Below are positions 15,696 through 22,767 of a stretch of 30,853 nucleotides of DNA, piece by piece (position 1 is the stretch's first letter; the number at the start of each line of letters is the position of its first letter). A program made the translations under genes and the position numbers. The notes beneath the pieces are model-generated. The model did not search any database, was not told the DNA's origin, and saw only the letters and a program-made list of their open reading frames with translations. This stretch comes from Thermoplasmata archaeon. Lineage in GTDB: Archaea > Thermoplasmatota > Thermoplasmata > Thermoplasmatales > Thermoplasmataceae. The stretch lies in contig JAKAAA010000004.1 of NCBI GenBank assembly GCA_021797295.1, positions 1 through 30,853 of the forward strand, in the 5' to 3' direction.

Positions 15696-17017
15696 TTTAC
15701 GAGATACTCATACTGATTATACCGCTAATTGCCATGGCATTCTACAAGAATATCAAGATTGCCAGCATAATAGCAGCTATTATTGAAATGTTACTGCTTA
15801 TTCCACTGTATTTCAATTTATCTGATTCGGGGTTCTTTTTCATTGATCACATTACTTACATATTCATTCTGATGGTAACCTCCATTTATCTTATGTCTCT
15901 GGCTTATTCCAGAAAATATATACATAATGTAAAGAACAGGGGAATTTCAGAAAATGTTTATTATATGCTCATGGGGTTTTTCTATATAGCAATGGAATTT
16001 GCCCTGATGGTAAATAATTACGGCTTCATGTGGGTAGGAATAGAAACTACCACTATATCATCTGCCCTGTTATTGATCACTGAAAAATCGGATATATCGC
16101 TGGAAGCAACGTGGAGGTATATAATCATAGTTTCTGCAGGGGTTACGTTTGCTTTTATATCGGTAATATTAATTTATTATGCCTTCGGGACGCTTACAAT
16201 AACGGTAATCCTATCCAGAGGAATTACGGATAGCCTCGCTGTAAGATTGGCTGTTGGTATTGCACTGGTAGGGTTCGGTACAAAGGTCGGGGTTTTTCCG
16301 GTTCATACATGGCTTCCTGATGCCCACAGTGAGGCACCTGCACCGGTCAGTGCAATGTTCTCCGGAGTACTGCTTCCTGTTGCCCTGTATGTACTTTACA
16401 GGATTTATGAAATCTTCCCCATGAGGGAGCTCTTTATCTGGGCAGGCACCATTTCAGTTCTTTTTGCCGCCATATTCCTCGGCTATCAGAGAAATTACAA
16501 GAGAATGTTTGCGTATTCAACAATGGAGAATATGAACATAGCCCTCATAGGACTGAGCACATTTACCTTAGCCGGTCTTGTTGGATCGCTTCTGCTTCTC
16601 CTTTCACACAGCTTCGGAAAGGCGGGTGCTTTCTATTCTTCCGGAAATGTTTATGAGATGTCAGGGACAAAATCAATTGACGGTGTGGGTGGATTGATAA
16701 GGAACAGGGCAAGTGCTGCCTCAATGCTCTTATCCTCCTTTGCAGTGACCGGAACACCGCCCTTCGGAACATTCTTCGGTGAATTTCTCATACTATATTC
16801 CGTGCTCTCCATACATTTCTATGCACAGTTCGGTATAATAGTACTCTCCCTGTTCCTTGCCTTTGTATCAATAAACTTCAATGTGTCAAAAATGCTTTTC
16901 AGGGGAAAATCCGAATACAGCGAATCTGGAATTAATACGGTTATACCCCTTATTGCTGCCATAATATCCATATTCATAGGAATTGTATTCCTGGTGGTGT
17001 ATCATGAAATATTATAA
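15692..17017 (+). CDS. HyfF/NuoN-like antiporter subunit
   Basis: A 441-residue protein with about 13-14 hydrophobic helices of the proton-translocating NuoL/M/N, MrpA/D family. The core G-F-G-T-K-V-G-V-F-P-V-H-T-W-L-P-D-A-H followed by A-P-A-P-V-S-A is complete, including the Lys and His of the half-channel; E-T-T-T-I near residue 117 and later H-S-F-G-K-A-G also fit HyfF. The start ATG overlaps the preceding stop (ATGA) with GAGAGG upstream. It overlaps the large-subunit gene by 14 nt. Confidence 0.85.
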   Translation: MIYEILILIIPLIAMAFYKNIKIASIIAAIIEMLLLIPLYFNLSDSGFFFIDHITYIFILMVTSIYLMSLAYSRKYIHNVKNRGISENVYYMLMGFFYIAMEFALMVNNYGFMWVGIETTTISSALLLITEKSDISLEATWRYIIIVSAGVTFAFISVILIYYAFGTLTITVILSRGITDSLAVRLAVGIALVGFGTKVGVFPVHTWLPDAHSEAPAPVSAMFSGVLLPVALYVLYRIYEIFPMRELFIWAGTISVLFAAIFLGYQRNYKRMFAYSTMENMNIALIGLSTFTLAGLVGSLLLLLSHSFGKAGAFYSSGNVYEMSGTKSIDGVGGLIRNRASAASMLLSSFAVTGTPPFGTFFGEFLILYSVLSIHFYAQFGIIVLSLFLAFVSINFNVSKMLFRGKSEYSESGINTVIPLIAAIISIFIGIVFLVVYHEIL

Positions 17018-18158
17018 ATTCGGTGAAAAAACAGGAAGATATACGGGAAGAACTGAAAAATATGATGTTTACACCTCGACGCTTGCGGACATCAGCAGGG
17101 ACGAGGATGATCATGCCGGGAGAACCCAGGGTGAGATATATTTCAATTATGGCCCGTCTGCAGGTGGACTCAGGGAATCTGTAAATTTCCAGATACTCAC
17201 ACCGGGTGAATCCATAAGGGATGTTATCATAAATTCAGGATTTAAAAGAAGGAATATTAACATAACGGGAAACACTATTTCAGAAGCAATGCTCAGGGTT
17301 GAACGTATCAATGGATTCCATTCAGCATCACACAGTATAGCCTATGCACTGGCCGTGGAGGATGCATTGAACATTGAGAATGGGGAGCTCAATAATGCAA
17401 GGATTGTAGAAATCGAGCTGGAGAGGATACGATCCAATATTGATGTAATAAAAGGCTTATGTGAATCTGCAGGATTCGCCGTGCCGGAAAAACAGCTGTT
17501 ACTTCTGAGGGAGGAGGTTGCGAGAATAATCTCCGGTGCCTTCGGCCACAGATACTATTTTTCCGTAAATGGCATAAATTCTATTGATGGAGATTTTGCA
17601 AAAATAAAGCTGAGTTCTGTTGAAAAGCAGTTCAGGTCTATTTATGATGGCCTGCTTTCCTCTAAAATATTTCTGGATAGAATTCAGGAAAACGGAATTA
17701 TGGTAGATTCAAAATCGACAGGCCCAGCAGCCCGTGCGGGAAATTTCAGATACGATGCCAGGTTGGATTCTCAGTCCCTGATCTATGGAAAATATAATTT
17801 GGTACTTGAAAAGAATGGTGATACATTCTCCAGATTTCTGGTAAGGGTCAGAGAAATATTTGAATCCATAAATATTATAGAATCATATGATATTAAAAAG
17901 GCTTACAGCAGGAATAAGGTGGAATTAAAGGGATCAGGGGAAGGTGCTGCCAGAATAGAATCACCTGCTGGAGATCTCTTTTACTATGTAAAAATAAAAG
18001 AAGGCAGATTAATGGACATACAGATGTCACCGCCTTCACATCTCAATATGCAGAATTTCAGATATGCACTGAAGAATAACAATATTTTTACTGATTTCTT
18101 CTTTGTATGGGAAAGTTTCGGCATCTGGATATCAGAACTGGAGGTGAATTTACAGTGA
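17004..18158 (+). CDS. Hydrogenase large subunit-like (NuoD/HycE) protein without [NiFe] ligands
   Basis: This 384-residue soluble subunit is homologous to the large subunit of group 4 hydrogenases and to NuoD: G-P-S-A-G-G-L-R-E at 50-58, E-R-I-R-S-N-I-D-V-I-K near 139, and G-H-R-Y-Y-F-S-V-N-G-I near 182. The N-terminal R-x-C-G-x-C-x-x-x-H motif reads R-I-N-G-F-H-S-A-S-H at 101-110, so both Cys are replaced (Asn103, His106) while the flanking Arg, Gly and His remain. The C-terminal D-P-C-x-x-C motif is also gone; the protein ends E-S-F-G-I-W-I-S-E-L. It therefore cannot bind the [NiFe] centre and should be an Ehr-type or quinone-site subunit. There is no fused NuoC domain. ATG 17004 has GGTGGTG upstream; a TTG at 16983 is rejected. 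Confidence 0.88.
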   Translation: MKYYKFGEKTGRYTGRTEKYDVYTSTLADISRDEDDHAGRTQGEIYFNYGPSAGGLRESVNFQILTPGESIRDVIINSGFKRRNINITGNTISEAMLRVERINGFHSASHSIAYALAVEDALNIENGELNNARIVEIELERIRSNIDVIKGLCESAGFAVPEKQLLLLREEVARIISGAFGHRYYFSVNGINSIDGDFAKIKLSSVEKQFRSIYDGLLSSKIFLDRIQENGIMVDSKSTGPAARAGNFRYDARLDSQSLIYGKYNLVLEKNGDTFSRFLVRVREIFESINIIESYDIKKAYSRNKVELKGSGEGAARIESPAGDLFYYVKIKEGRLMDIQMSPPSHLNMQNFRYALKNNNIFTDFFFVWESFGIWISELEVNLQ

Positions 18159-18754
18159 ACTGGTTCATAAGCGGCTTGAGGAAGAGAATCAAAACCGAGA
18201 AGCTGACGGAGTATGAGATTATGTATCCTTCCCTGCTGGAGGGAATAAGTGATTATAACTGCCCCACGGAAGCGCTGAAAGATAATAAGTGGGATATGGA
18301 CAGATGCATTTTCTGCAGGCAGTGCGATCTTACTCCCACAGGTAAGCAGAATGCTTATTCGGTGAAGAAACCGGTTCCGGATATATTCAGAAAATCCATA
18401 TACCTTTATCCGGTTGACTCGGGAACATGCGGTGCCTGCAATGTTGAATTTACCACCCTATTTTCTCCACAGTATGATTCCAGCAGATTCAAAATTTTTA
18501 TGGCAAATACCCCGAGGCATGCTGATGCCCTTGTTGTCATGGGAGTTCATACAGATGGAATGGAAAAGATACTGAAGGAAGCCTATGATGCCATGCCGGA
18601 TCCGAAAATTGTCATAGGATTGGGTGCATGTGCACTCTCAGGTGGAATTATAGGCAGAGAAGCGATGGAAAAATATGATATTCATATTGCGGGATGCCCG
18701 CCCACGCCAGCAGCGATCCTCAATGCAATAATCGAAGCGAGGGAGAAAAAATGA
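18155..18754 (+). CDS. NuoB/HycG-like subunit fused to a one-cluster ferredoxin module
   Basis: This 199-residue Fe-S protein begins with GTG 18155, which has a perfect GGAGGTGA 7 nt upstream; its GTGA overlaps the stop of the large subunit. Residues 36-57 carry Cys36-Pro plus C-I-F-C-R-Q-C (Cys51, 54, 57), exactly the ligand set of one [4Fe-4S] cluster of a two-cluster ferredoxin. Residues 90-199 are the small-subunit domain, with C-G-A-C (Cys92, 95), G-A-C-A-L-S-G-G (Cys159) and G-C-P-P-T-P (Cys181), the ligands of the proximal (N2-like) cluster; the spacing C-x-x-C is the hydrogenase type rather than the complex I C-C type. The separate HyfH/NuoI ferredoxin subunit is absent from the operon, so this N-terminal module may replace it. 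Confidence 0.85.
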   Translation: MNWFISGLRKRIKTEKLTEYEIMYPSLLEGISDYNCPTEALKDNKWDMDRCIFCRQCDLTPTGKQNAYSVKKPVPDIFRKSIYLYPVDSGTCGACNVEFTTLFSPQYDSSRFKIFMANTPRHADALVVMGVHTDGMEKILKEAYDAMPDPKIVIGLGACALSGGIIGREAMEKYDIHIAGCPPTPAAILNAIIEAREKK

Positions 18755-20496
18755 TATATTACTACATACCGCTTATGGCAGTTTTCCTTGCCGCAATAAT
18801 TTCGATAAAATACAGGACAGCAGGATATATAATCACCGCAGTAGCCTCCGGCCTGTTTTTCCTTCTTACATTCAAAATTTTTGATTATATAACATACTTT
18901 TACCTTATTGCAGCCATTGTATGGATAATAACATCAATTTTTTCAATTCCATATTCAAAAAAATACGGGAAATGGCTTGCACCACTGTTCATACTCACCA
19001 TTGCGGGAATGATGACAATATTATATGCAAATAACTTTCTTGTTTTCATAACAGGCTGGGAAATTATGTCCATACCGGCCTATTTAACAGTGGCAGTAAA
19101 CAAGAAAAACGACATTGAAGCATATATATTTATGCTGTTCTCTGAAGTAAGCACGGTGCTGATTATAACCGCAGCAGTGCTTTCCTATTACTATACCGGC
19201 ACATTTAACTTTACAGGGCTTTCCAATGACACTGTTCTGCTCATATTTGCCTTAGGGGCAATGTCAAAAATGGGATTAACACCTTTTATGATAAGTGAAT
19301 GGCTTCCCATAGCCCATGGAAGTGCTCCGGCTAATTCCTCTGCGATATTCAGTGCAACCATGACACTTATGGGTGTGTACGGTATATTGAAAATAGCTCT
19401 GCTTTCCCCGGTTTCTACTGACATAGGCATACTATTCATCATTATAGGTGTGATTTCCGTACTCTTCGGGGCTCTTTATGCCTATATCTCTGAAAATATG
19501 AAATCCCTGGGAGGATTCAGTACCATAGAAAACAACGGGGTGCTGATGGCTGCAATCGGCTTATTTATTGCAGTCAATGATAGTGTTTTAAAAGAATTTA
19601 TCCTTATCTCCATAGCCATTTTTGCCATGGCACATTCAATAGCAAAAACAGGGCTGTTCATATCAATAGGGCATACAGGTGTTGAGTACTTCAGCGCGGT
19701 TACCGGAGGAAAAGACTCTGTAAATCAGGCAGGAAAATTTTTTGCAATGTCCTCACTTTCCGGGCTATTCCCTTCTCTGGGGGGTCTCGGAATCTGGATG
19801 ATATTGGAGTCTTTTTTCATGGGTGCATATCTATACGGCCCACTGGGTATTGCTTCAATCATAGCAGGTTCACTGATCGCTATGGGAGAGGGATTTGCCA
19901 CCGCTGCAATGCTGAAAATGTTTTATTTCACCGATAGTCACAGGAAATCGCAGGGGAAAAATCTGGAGAATTATACAATACTCGGAACCGGCATAACCCT
20001 TGTATTCCTCTTTGCCATATCATTCATGGTCATCGGAAAAAACTATATATCGGGCATTCCCTCTGTTCTTGTATTAAATGGCCTCATGATTGAATCCCGC
20101 CTCGGTGTATCCGATTTCGGGCTGATAACTCCGCTTTATATACTAATACTCTTAACTGTATTTACAATGATTGTATTCCTTGTTTTCAGAAAGCCAAGGA
20201 CTCGAATTGCACATCGCTGGAACGGCGGAATAGAAAACGGAGAATACTACAATTCATTCACTTATTCAAACAATATAAGGCTTATACTGAAAAGAATACT
20301 GATGACTACAAGAACAGATCAGGACAGAGTGGAAACAGTTGATGTATTCTGGATGGTCATGATAAATATTGCTAAAACCTACAGGAAATTTGCAAAATTT
20401 ACAGCATACAAAATTATGAACAGTTCCATATCAGCGTATATTACATATATGATAGTTGCCTTCGTACTGGTAATTATAATAGTGTCGCTCCTCTGA
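18751..20496 (+). CDS. HyfB/NuoL-M-like antiporter subunit
   Basis: A 581-residue protein with about 15 hydrophobic helices of the NuoL/M, MrpA, HyfB family. F-I-T-G-W-E-I-M-S near residue 101 carries the conserved membrane Glu, and G-A-M-S-K-M-G-L-T-P-F-M followed by W-L-P-I-A-H-G-S-A-P-A-N-S-S-A has the half-channel Lys and His typical of HyfB/HycC. The start ATG 18751 overlaps the previous stop (ATGA). A polar loop at roughly residues 480-540 (A-H-R-W-N-G-G) and a final transmembrane segment resemble the end of HyfB. It is the last gene of the six-gene operon. Confidence 0.85.
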   Translation: MIYYYIPLMAVFLAAIISIKYRTAGYIITAVASGLFFLLTFKIFDYITYFYLIAAIVWIITSIFSIPYSKKYGKWLAPLFILTIAGMMTILYANNFLVFITGWEIMSIPAYLTVAVNKKNDIEAYIFMLFSEVSTVLIITAAVLSYYYTGTFNFTGLSNDTVLLIFALGAMSKMGLTPFMISEWLPIAHGSAPANSSAIFSATMTLMGVYGILKIALLSPVSTDIGILFIIIGVISVLFGALYAYISENMKSLGGFSTIENNGVLMAAIGLFIAVNDSVLKEFILISIAIFAMAHSIAKTGLFISIGHTGVEYFSAVTGGKDSVNQAGKFFAMSSLSGLFPSLGGLGIWMILESFFMGAYLYGPLGIASIIAGSLIAMGEGFATAAMLKMFYFTDSHRKSQGKNLENYTILGTGITLVFLFAISFMVIGKNYISGIPSVLVLNGLMIESRLGVSDFGLITPLYILILLTVFTMIVFLVFRKPRTRIAHRWNGGIENGEYYNSFTYSNNIRLILKRILMTTRTDQDRVETVDVFWMVMINIAKTYRKFAKFTAYKIMNSSISAYITYMIVAFVLVIIIVSLL

Positions 20497-20544
20497 ATTC
20501 TATACGAAATATGCAAAAAAGAATAATTATGTATGAAAATCAGA

Positions 20545-20580
20545 AAAGGTTAATAAATAATAATTCTATAATGATATAAA
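20545..20580 (+). promoter_or_regulatory. Promoter region of the DUF211 gene
   Basis: TTAATAAATAATAATTCTATAATGATATAAAT precedes ATG 20590 and includes TATA-like runs 20-40 nt upstream; no clear Shine-Dalgarno is seen, so the transcript is probably leaderless or short-led. Confidence 0.35.
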
Positions 20581-20589
20581 TGGAAGAGT

Positions 20590-20895
20590 ATGGCTAATAG
20601 CCAAATTGCTCCGAGGTTTGAAAAACTTATGAATCTTAGAAGGATTTTACTGGACGTTGATAAGGGATTAAACAGGCCAACGCTCACGGAACTTGCAGGT
20701 TCCATAGAGGAGGTACCTGGTGTGGATGCTGTGAAGATAACTGTTACAGAAATGGATATGGAAACCATGGGGACCAGTATAACGGTTGAAGGATTAAATA
20801 TCAATTATAATTATCTTGTAAAGGTTATAGAAGATATGGGCTGTGCTATACATTCCATAGATGAGGTTATTACCGGAAAGCATATAATAAAATGA
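20590..20895 (+). CDS. DUF211 family protein
   Basis: A 101-residue soluble protein of the archaeal DUF211 family: R-R-I-L-L-D-V near residue 17, P-T-L-T-E-L-A, V-P-G-V-D-A-V-K-I-T-V-T-E-M-D, I-T-V-E-G-L-N-I-N-Y and the strongly conserved I-H-S-I-D-E-V-I-T-G-K ending. The pattern suggests a ferredoxin-like (ACT/CopZ-like) fold. No biochemical role is firmly known to me. It overlaps the next gene by 4 nt (ATGA), a membrane protein of the VIT/CCC1 type, which hints at a role in metal transport or its control. Confidence 0.85.
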   Translation: MANSQIAPRFEKLMNLRRILLDVDKGLNRPTLTELAGSIEEVPGVDAVKITVTEMDMETMGTSITVEGLNINYNYLVKVIEDMGCAIHSIDEVITGKHIIK

Positions 20896-21416
20896 ATAAA
20901 AAATACATATTCCCGGTTAGTATTGGCCTCTCAGATGGGATAATCACTGCTCTGATACTTGCATCCGGGGGAATTATAGGAAAAAGCACTATAGATATGT
21001 TTGAATCCTTTAAAATTTCATTCGGATCTGCCTTTGCCGGTGCTTTCAGTTATTTTATAGCTCAGTATGCAGGTCTAAATGAGGAGTTGCACAGGACAGC
21101 TCTTCAATTAAATTTGAAATCAACTGATTACCTCCTGAAGGGCCATTTGGGTATTGAAATATTCATAGAATCGCTTCTGGGTGCCCTGATTGCAGCCTTT
21201 TTTGGATTCCTTGGTGCACTGATCCCCCTATCATCTTCACTGATTATCAGAGGTAATGAGACAATACCTTTATCGCTTTCATATGTATCACTGGCAATTT
21301 TGGGGCTGTTTATAAGTAAATCCACTGCAGGGAGAGCCAGGTTCTGGATTGTAGTCATGGTAGCAGTAGGTATTATTGTTACCATTGCTGGCTTTGAACT
21401 CAAGCTTATAGTGTGA
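20892..21416 (+). CDS. VIT/CCC1-like (TIGR00267-type) membrane protein
   Basis: A 174-residue protein with about five hydrophobic helices. G-L-S-D-G-I-I-T near residue 12 and the F-A-G-A-F-S-Y helix near residue 50 match the VIT1/CCC1 superfamily, whose members move Fe2+ or Mn2+ across membranes; the polar stretch between (residues about 60-85) corresponds to the metal-binding domain but has few acidic residues. It is coupled to the DUF211 gene by an ATGA overlap, a pairing I recall in other archaea. The substrate is not determined. Confidence 0.7.
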   Translation: MNKKYIFPVSIGLSDGIITALILASGGIIGKSTIDMFESFKISFGSAFAGAFSYFIAQYAGLNEELHRTALQLNLKSTDYLLKGHLGIEIFIESLLGALIAAFFGFLGALIPLSSSLIIRGNETIPLSLSYVSLAILGLFISKSTAGRARFWIVVMVAVGIIVTIAGFELKLIV

Positions 21417-21442
21417 TTGAGAACATTACAGATGTCTCCACA

Positions 21443-21457
21443 ATTTTTATATAATCT
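21443..21457 (+). promoter_or_regulatory. TATA box of the riboswitch-controlled transporter
   Basis: ATTTTTATATAATCT is centred about 25 nt before 21475, so the transcript would start right at the 5' edge of the TPP riboswitch. Confidence 0.5.
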
Positions 21458-21475
21458 AAGGCAATGTTTTTAATG

Positions 21476-21551
21476 TTAGGGGGAGCCAGGAGCTGAGAGG
21501 ATAAGGATCGACCCCATGAACCTGATCCGGGCAATGCCGGCGGAGGGAAAT
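21476..21551 (+). ncRNA. TPP riboswitch (THI element)
   Basis: All conserved blocks of the thiamine pyrophosphate aptamer are present in order: GGGGGAGCC, GCTGAGAGG, GACCCC, GAACCTGATC and AATGCCGGCGGAGGGAA. The variable P3 arm is short. The 3' conserved block contains GGAGGG (21542-21547), 5 nt before ATG 21553, which also serves as the Shine-Dalgarno, so TPP binding should directly hide the ribosome-binding site. TPP riboswitches in front of transporter genes are known from Thermoplasma species. Confidence 0.93.
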
Positions 21552-21552
21552 T

Positions 21553-22767
21553 ATGGAAAACAGTATAAAATATAACACTGAAATTTCGGAAAGAGTAGCA
21601 TTATCAAAATGGAATGGTAAACACTGGATGATTTTTCTTGCTGCTTCATCTTCCTTTCTTATATGGGGGATTGCGCTGAGCATAGCTCCACTCATAACCA
21701 CATGGTATTTTGTTCCATCCTCAGCTTATTACTATATAATAGGAGCAGCACCTGCTGGTCTACTGACAGGAAATATTGCCATGGGTGCATTATCAGACTG
21801 GAGAGGCAGGAAAAACAGTTATATCATTACCATGGGATTAACCATAGCAGGACTCATAGGAATCGGGATAACATATAATTATATTCTTCTAATAATATTT
21901 GTGTTCATTGGGGAATTTGGTCTGGGCGGGGATGAGACAGTTTCCCTATCCATAATGGCAGAGTATTTTCCGGCAAAATATAGGGGGCCTGCAATAGTTG
22001 AATCCTCTAATATGGCAAATATCGGCATAACTGTCATGGCGGCTATTTTTATTTTATTTTCCAGTTCGGTTTTTGTCCAGAAAATTGCACTTATTGTAAT
22101 AGCCATATTCTGTGGTTTTGTATCGATCATAGCAAGGGGCAGGATAAATGAAAGTGCTCTATGGGAAACCGGAAAGGGTATACCTGCTAAAGGATTCAAT
22201 TTCAGGGATTTGGCAAAATTTATAGCCCTGACATTGATGGGAATTGCCATAATAGTGGGATTTGCCTTTTCCGATCTGGTGCTTGGCCCGTTTCATTTTC
22301 CACAATTCACTGACCTGATTATATTTTTCTCAGTATTTGCTGAATCGGCAACAGGTATTGCAGGTGGATTTATTATAGGAAGGACGGGAAGAAAATATAC
22401 ATCCATGATCGGGTTTTCCGGCATGTTCGCTATGTGGATAATGTTATTAGTATTCTTTAATACTGTAATATCAAACCTTGATGTTCTGCTCCTGATGCTT
22501 GCCATAAGCTCCGTTTTCGGGGAGATTGCATGGGGATCCAGAGAGTTGCTTGAACCTGAAAATTTTGTGAGCAGATACAGGGGAAGAGGCATCGGCAGTG
22601 TGAGATTAACAGGATATGCGGTATACATTATGTTTATATTCCTGCTGGCAGGTGCCGGTGTGCATCTATATGCTTACTTCATTCTCATTGTTTATTTACT
22701 AGGTTTCGCAGGAGCTATTTTATATCTGATCTACGGCAGGGAGACTAGGGGTTTCCATGTGATTTGA
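21553..22767 (+). CDS. MFS transporter under TPP control, likely thiamine or precursor uptake
   Basis: This 404-residue membrane protein has 12 predicted helices and MFS signatures: G-A-L-S-D-W-R-G-R-K-N-S between helices 2 and 3, G-E-F-G-L-G-G-D-E-T in helix 4, and G-R-T-G-R-K-Y in the second half. Family resemblance alone gives only sugar/metabolite-type MFS; the TPP riboswitch directly upstream is what points to thiamine, thiamine phosphate or HMP uptake, as proposed for the thiT1-type genes of Thermoplasma. Its 3' end overlaps the convergent Nudix-UDG gene by 23 nt. Confidence 0.88.
   Translation: MENSIKYNTEISERVALSKWNGKHWMIFLAASSSFLIWGIALSIAPLITTWYFVPSSAYYYIIGAAPAGLLTGNIAMGALSDWRGRKNSYIITMGLTIAGLIGIGITYNYILLIIFVFIGEFGLGGDETVSLSIMAEYFPAKYRGPAIVESSNMANIGITVMAAIFILFSSSVFVQKIALIVIAIFCGFVSIIARGRINESALWETGKGIPAKGFNFRDLAKFIALTLMGIAIIVGFAFSDLVLGPFHFPQFTDLIIFFSVFAESATGIAGGFIIGRTGRKYTSMIGFSGMFAMWIMLLVFFNTVISNLDVLLLMLAISSVFGEIAWGSRELLEPENFVSRYRGRGIGSVRLTGYAVYIMFIFLLAGAGVHLYAYFILIVYLLGFAGAILYLIYGRETRGFHVI

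Noticed and set aside
16983..17003. TTG start at 16983 for the hydrogenase-like large subunit
   Set aside because: It would add a hydrophobic stretch translated from the end of the upstream gene; ATG 17004 has GGTGGTG at good spacing.
18107..18154. ATG start at 18107 for the NuoB-like gene
   Set aside because: It would overlap the large subunit by 52 nt; GTG 18155 has a perfect GGAGGTGA 7 nt upstream.
17004..18158. Calling the complex a formate hydrogenlyase or [NiFe] hydrogenase
   Set aside because: All four metal-binding Cys positions in the large subunit are substituted, and no formate dehydrogenase gene is present in the window.
18694..18750. ATG start at 18694 for the NuoL-like gene
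   Set aside because: It adds 19 polar residues in another frame of the small subunit before the first membrane helix; ATG 18751 with an ATGA overlap fits the operon pattern.
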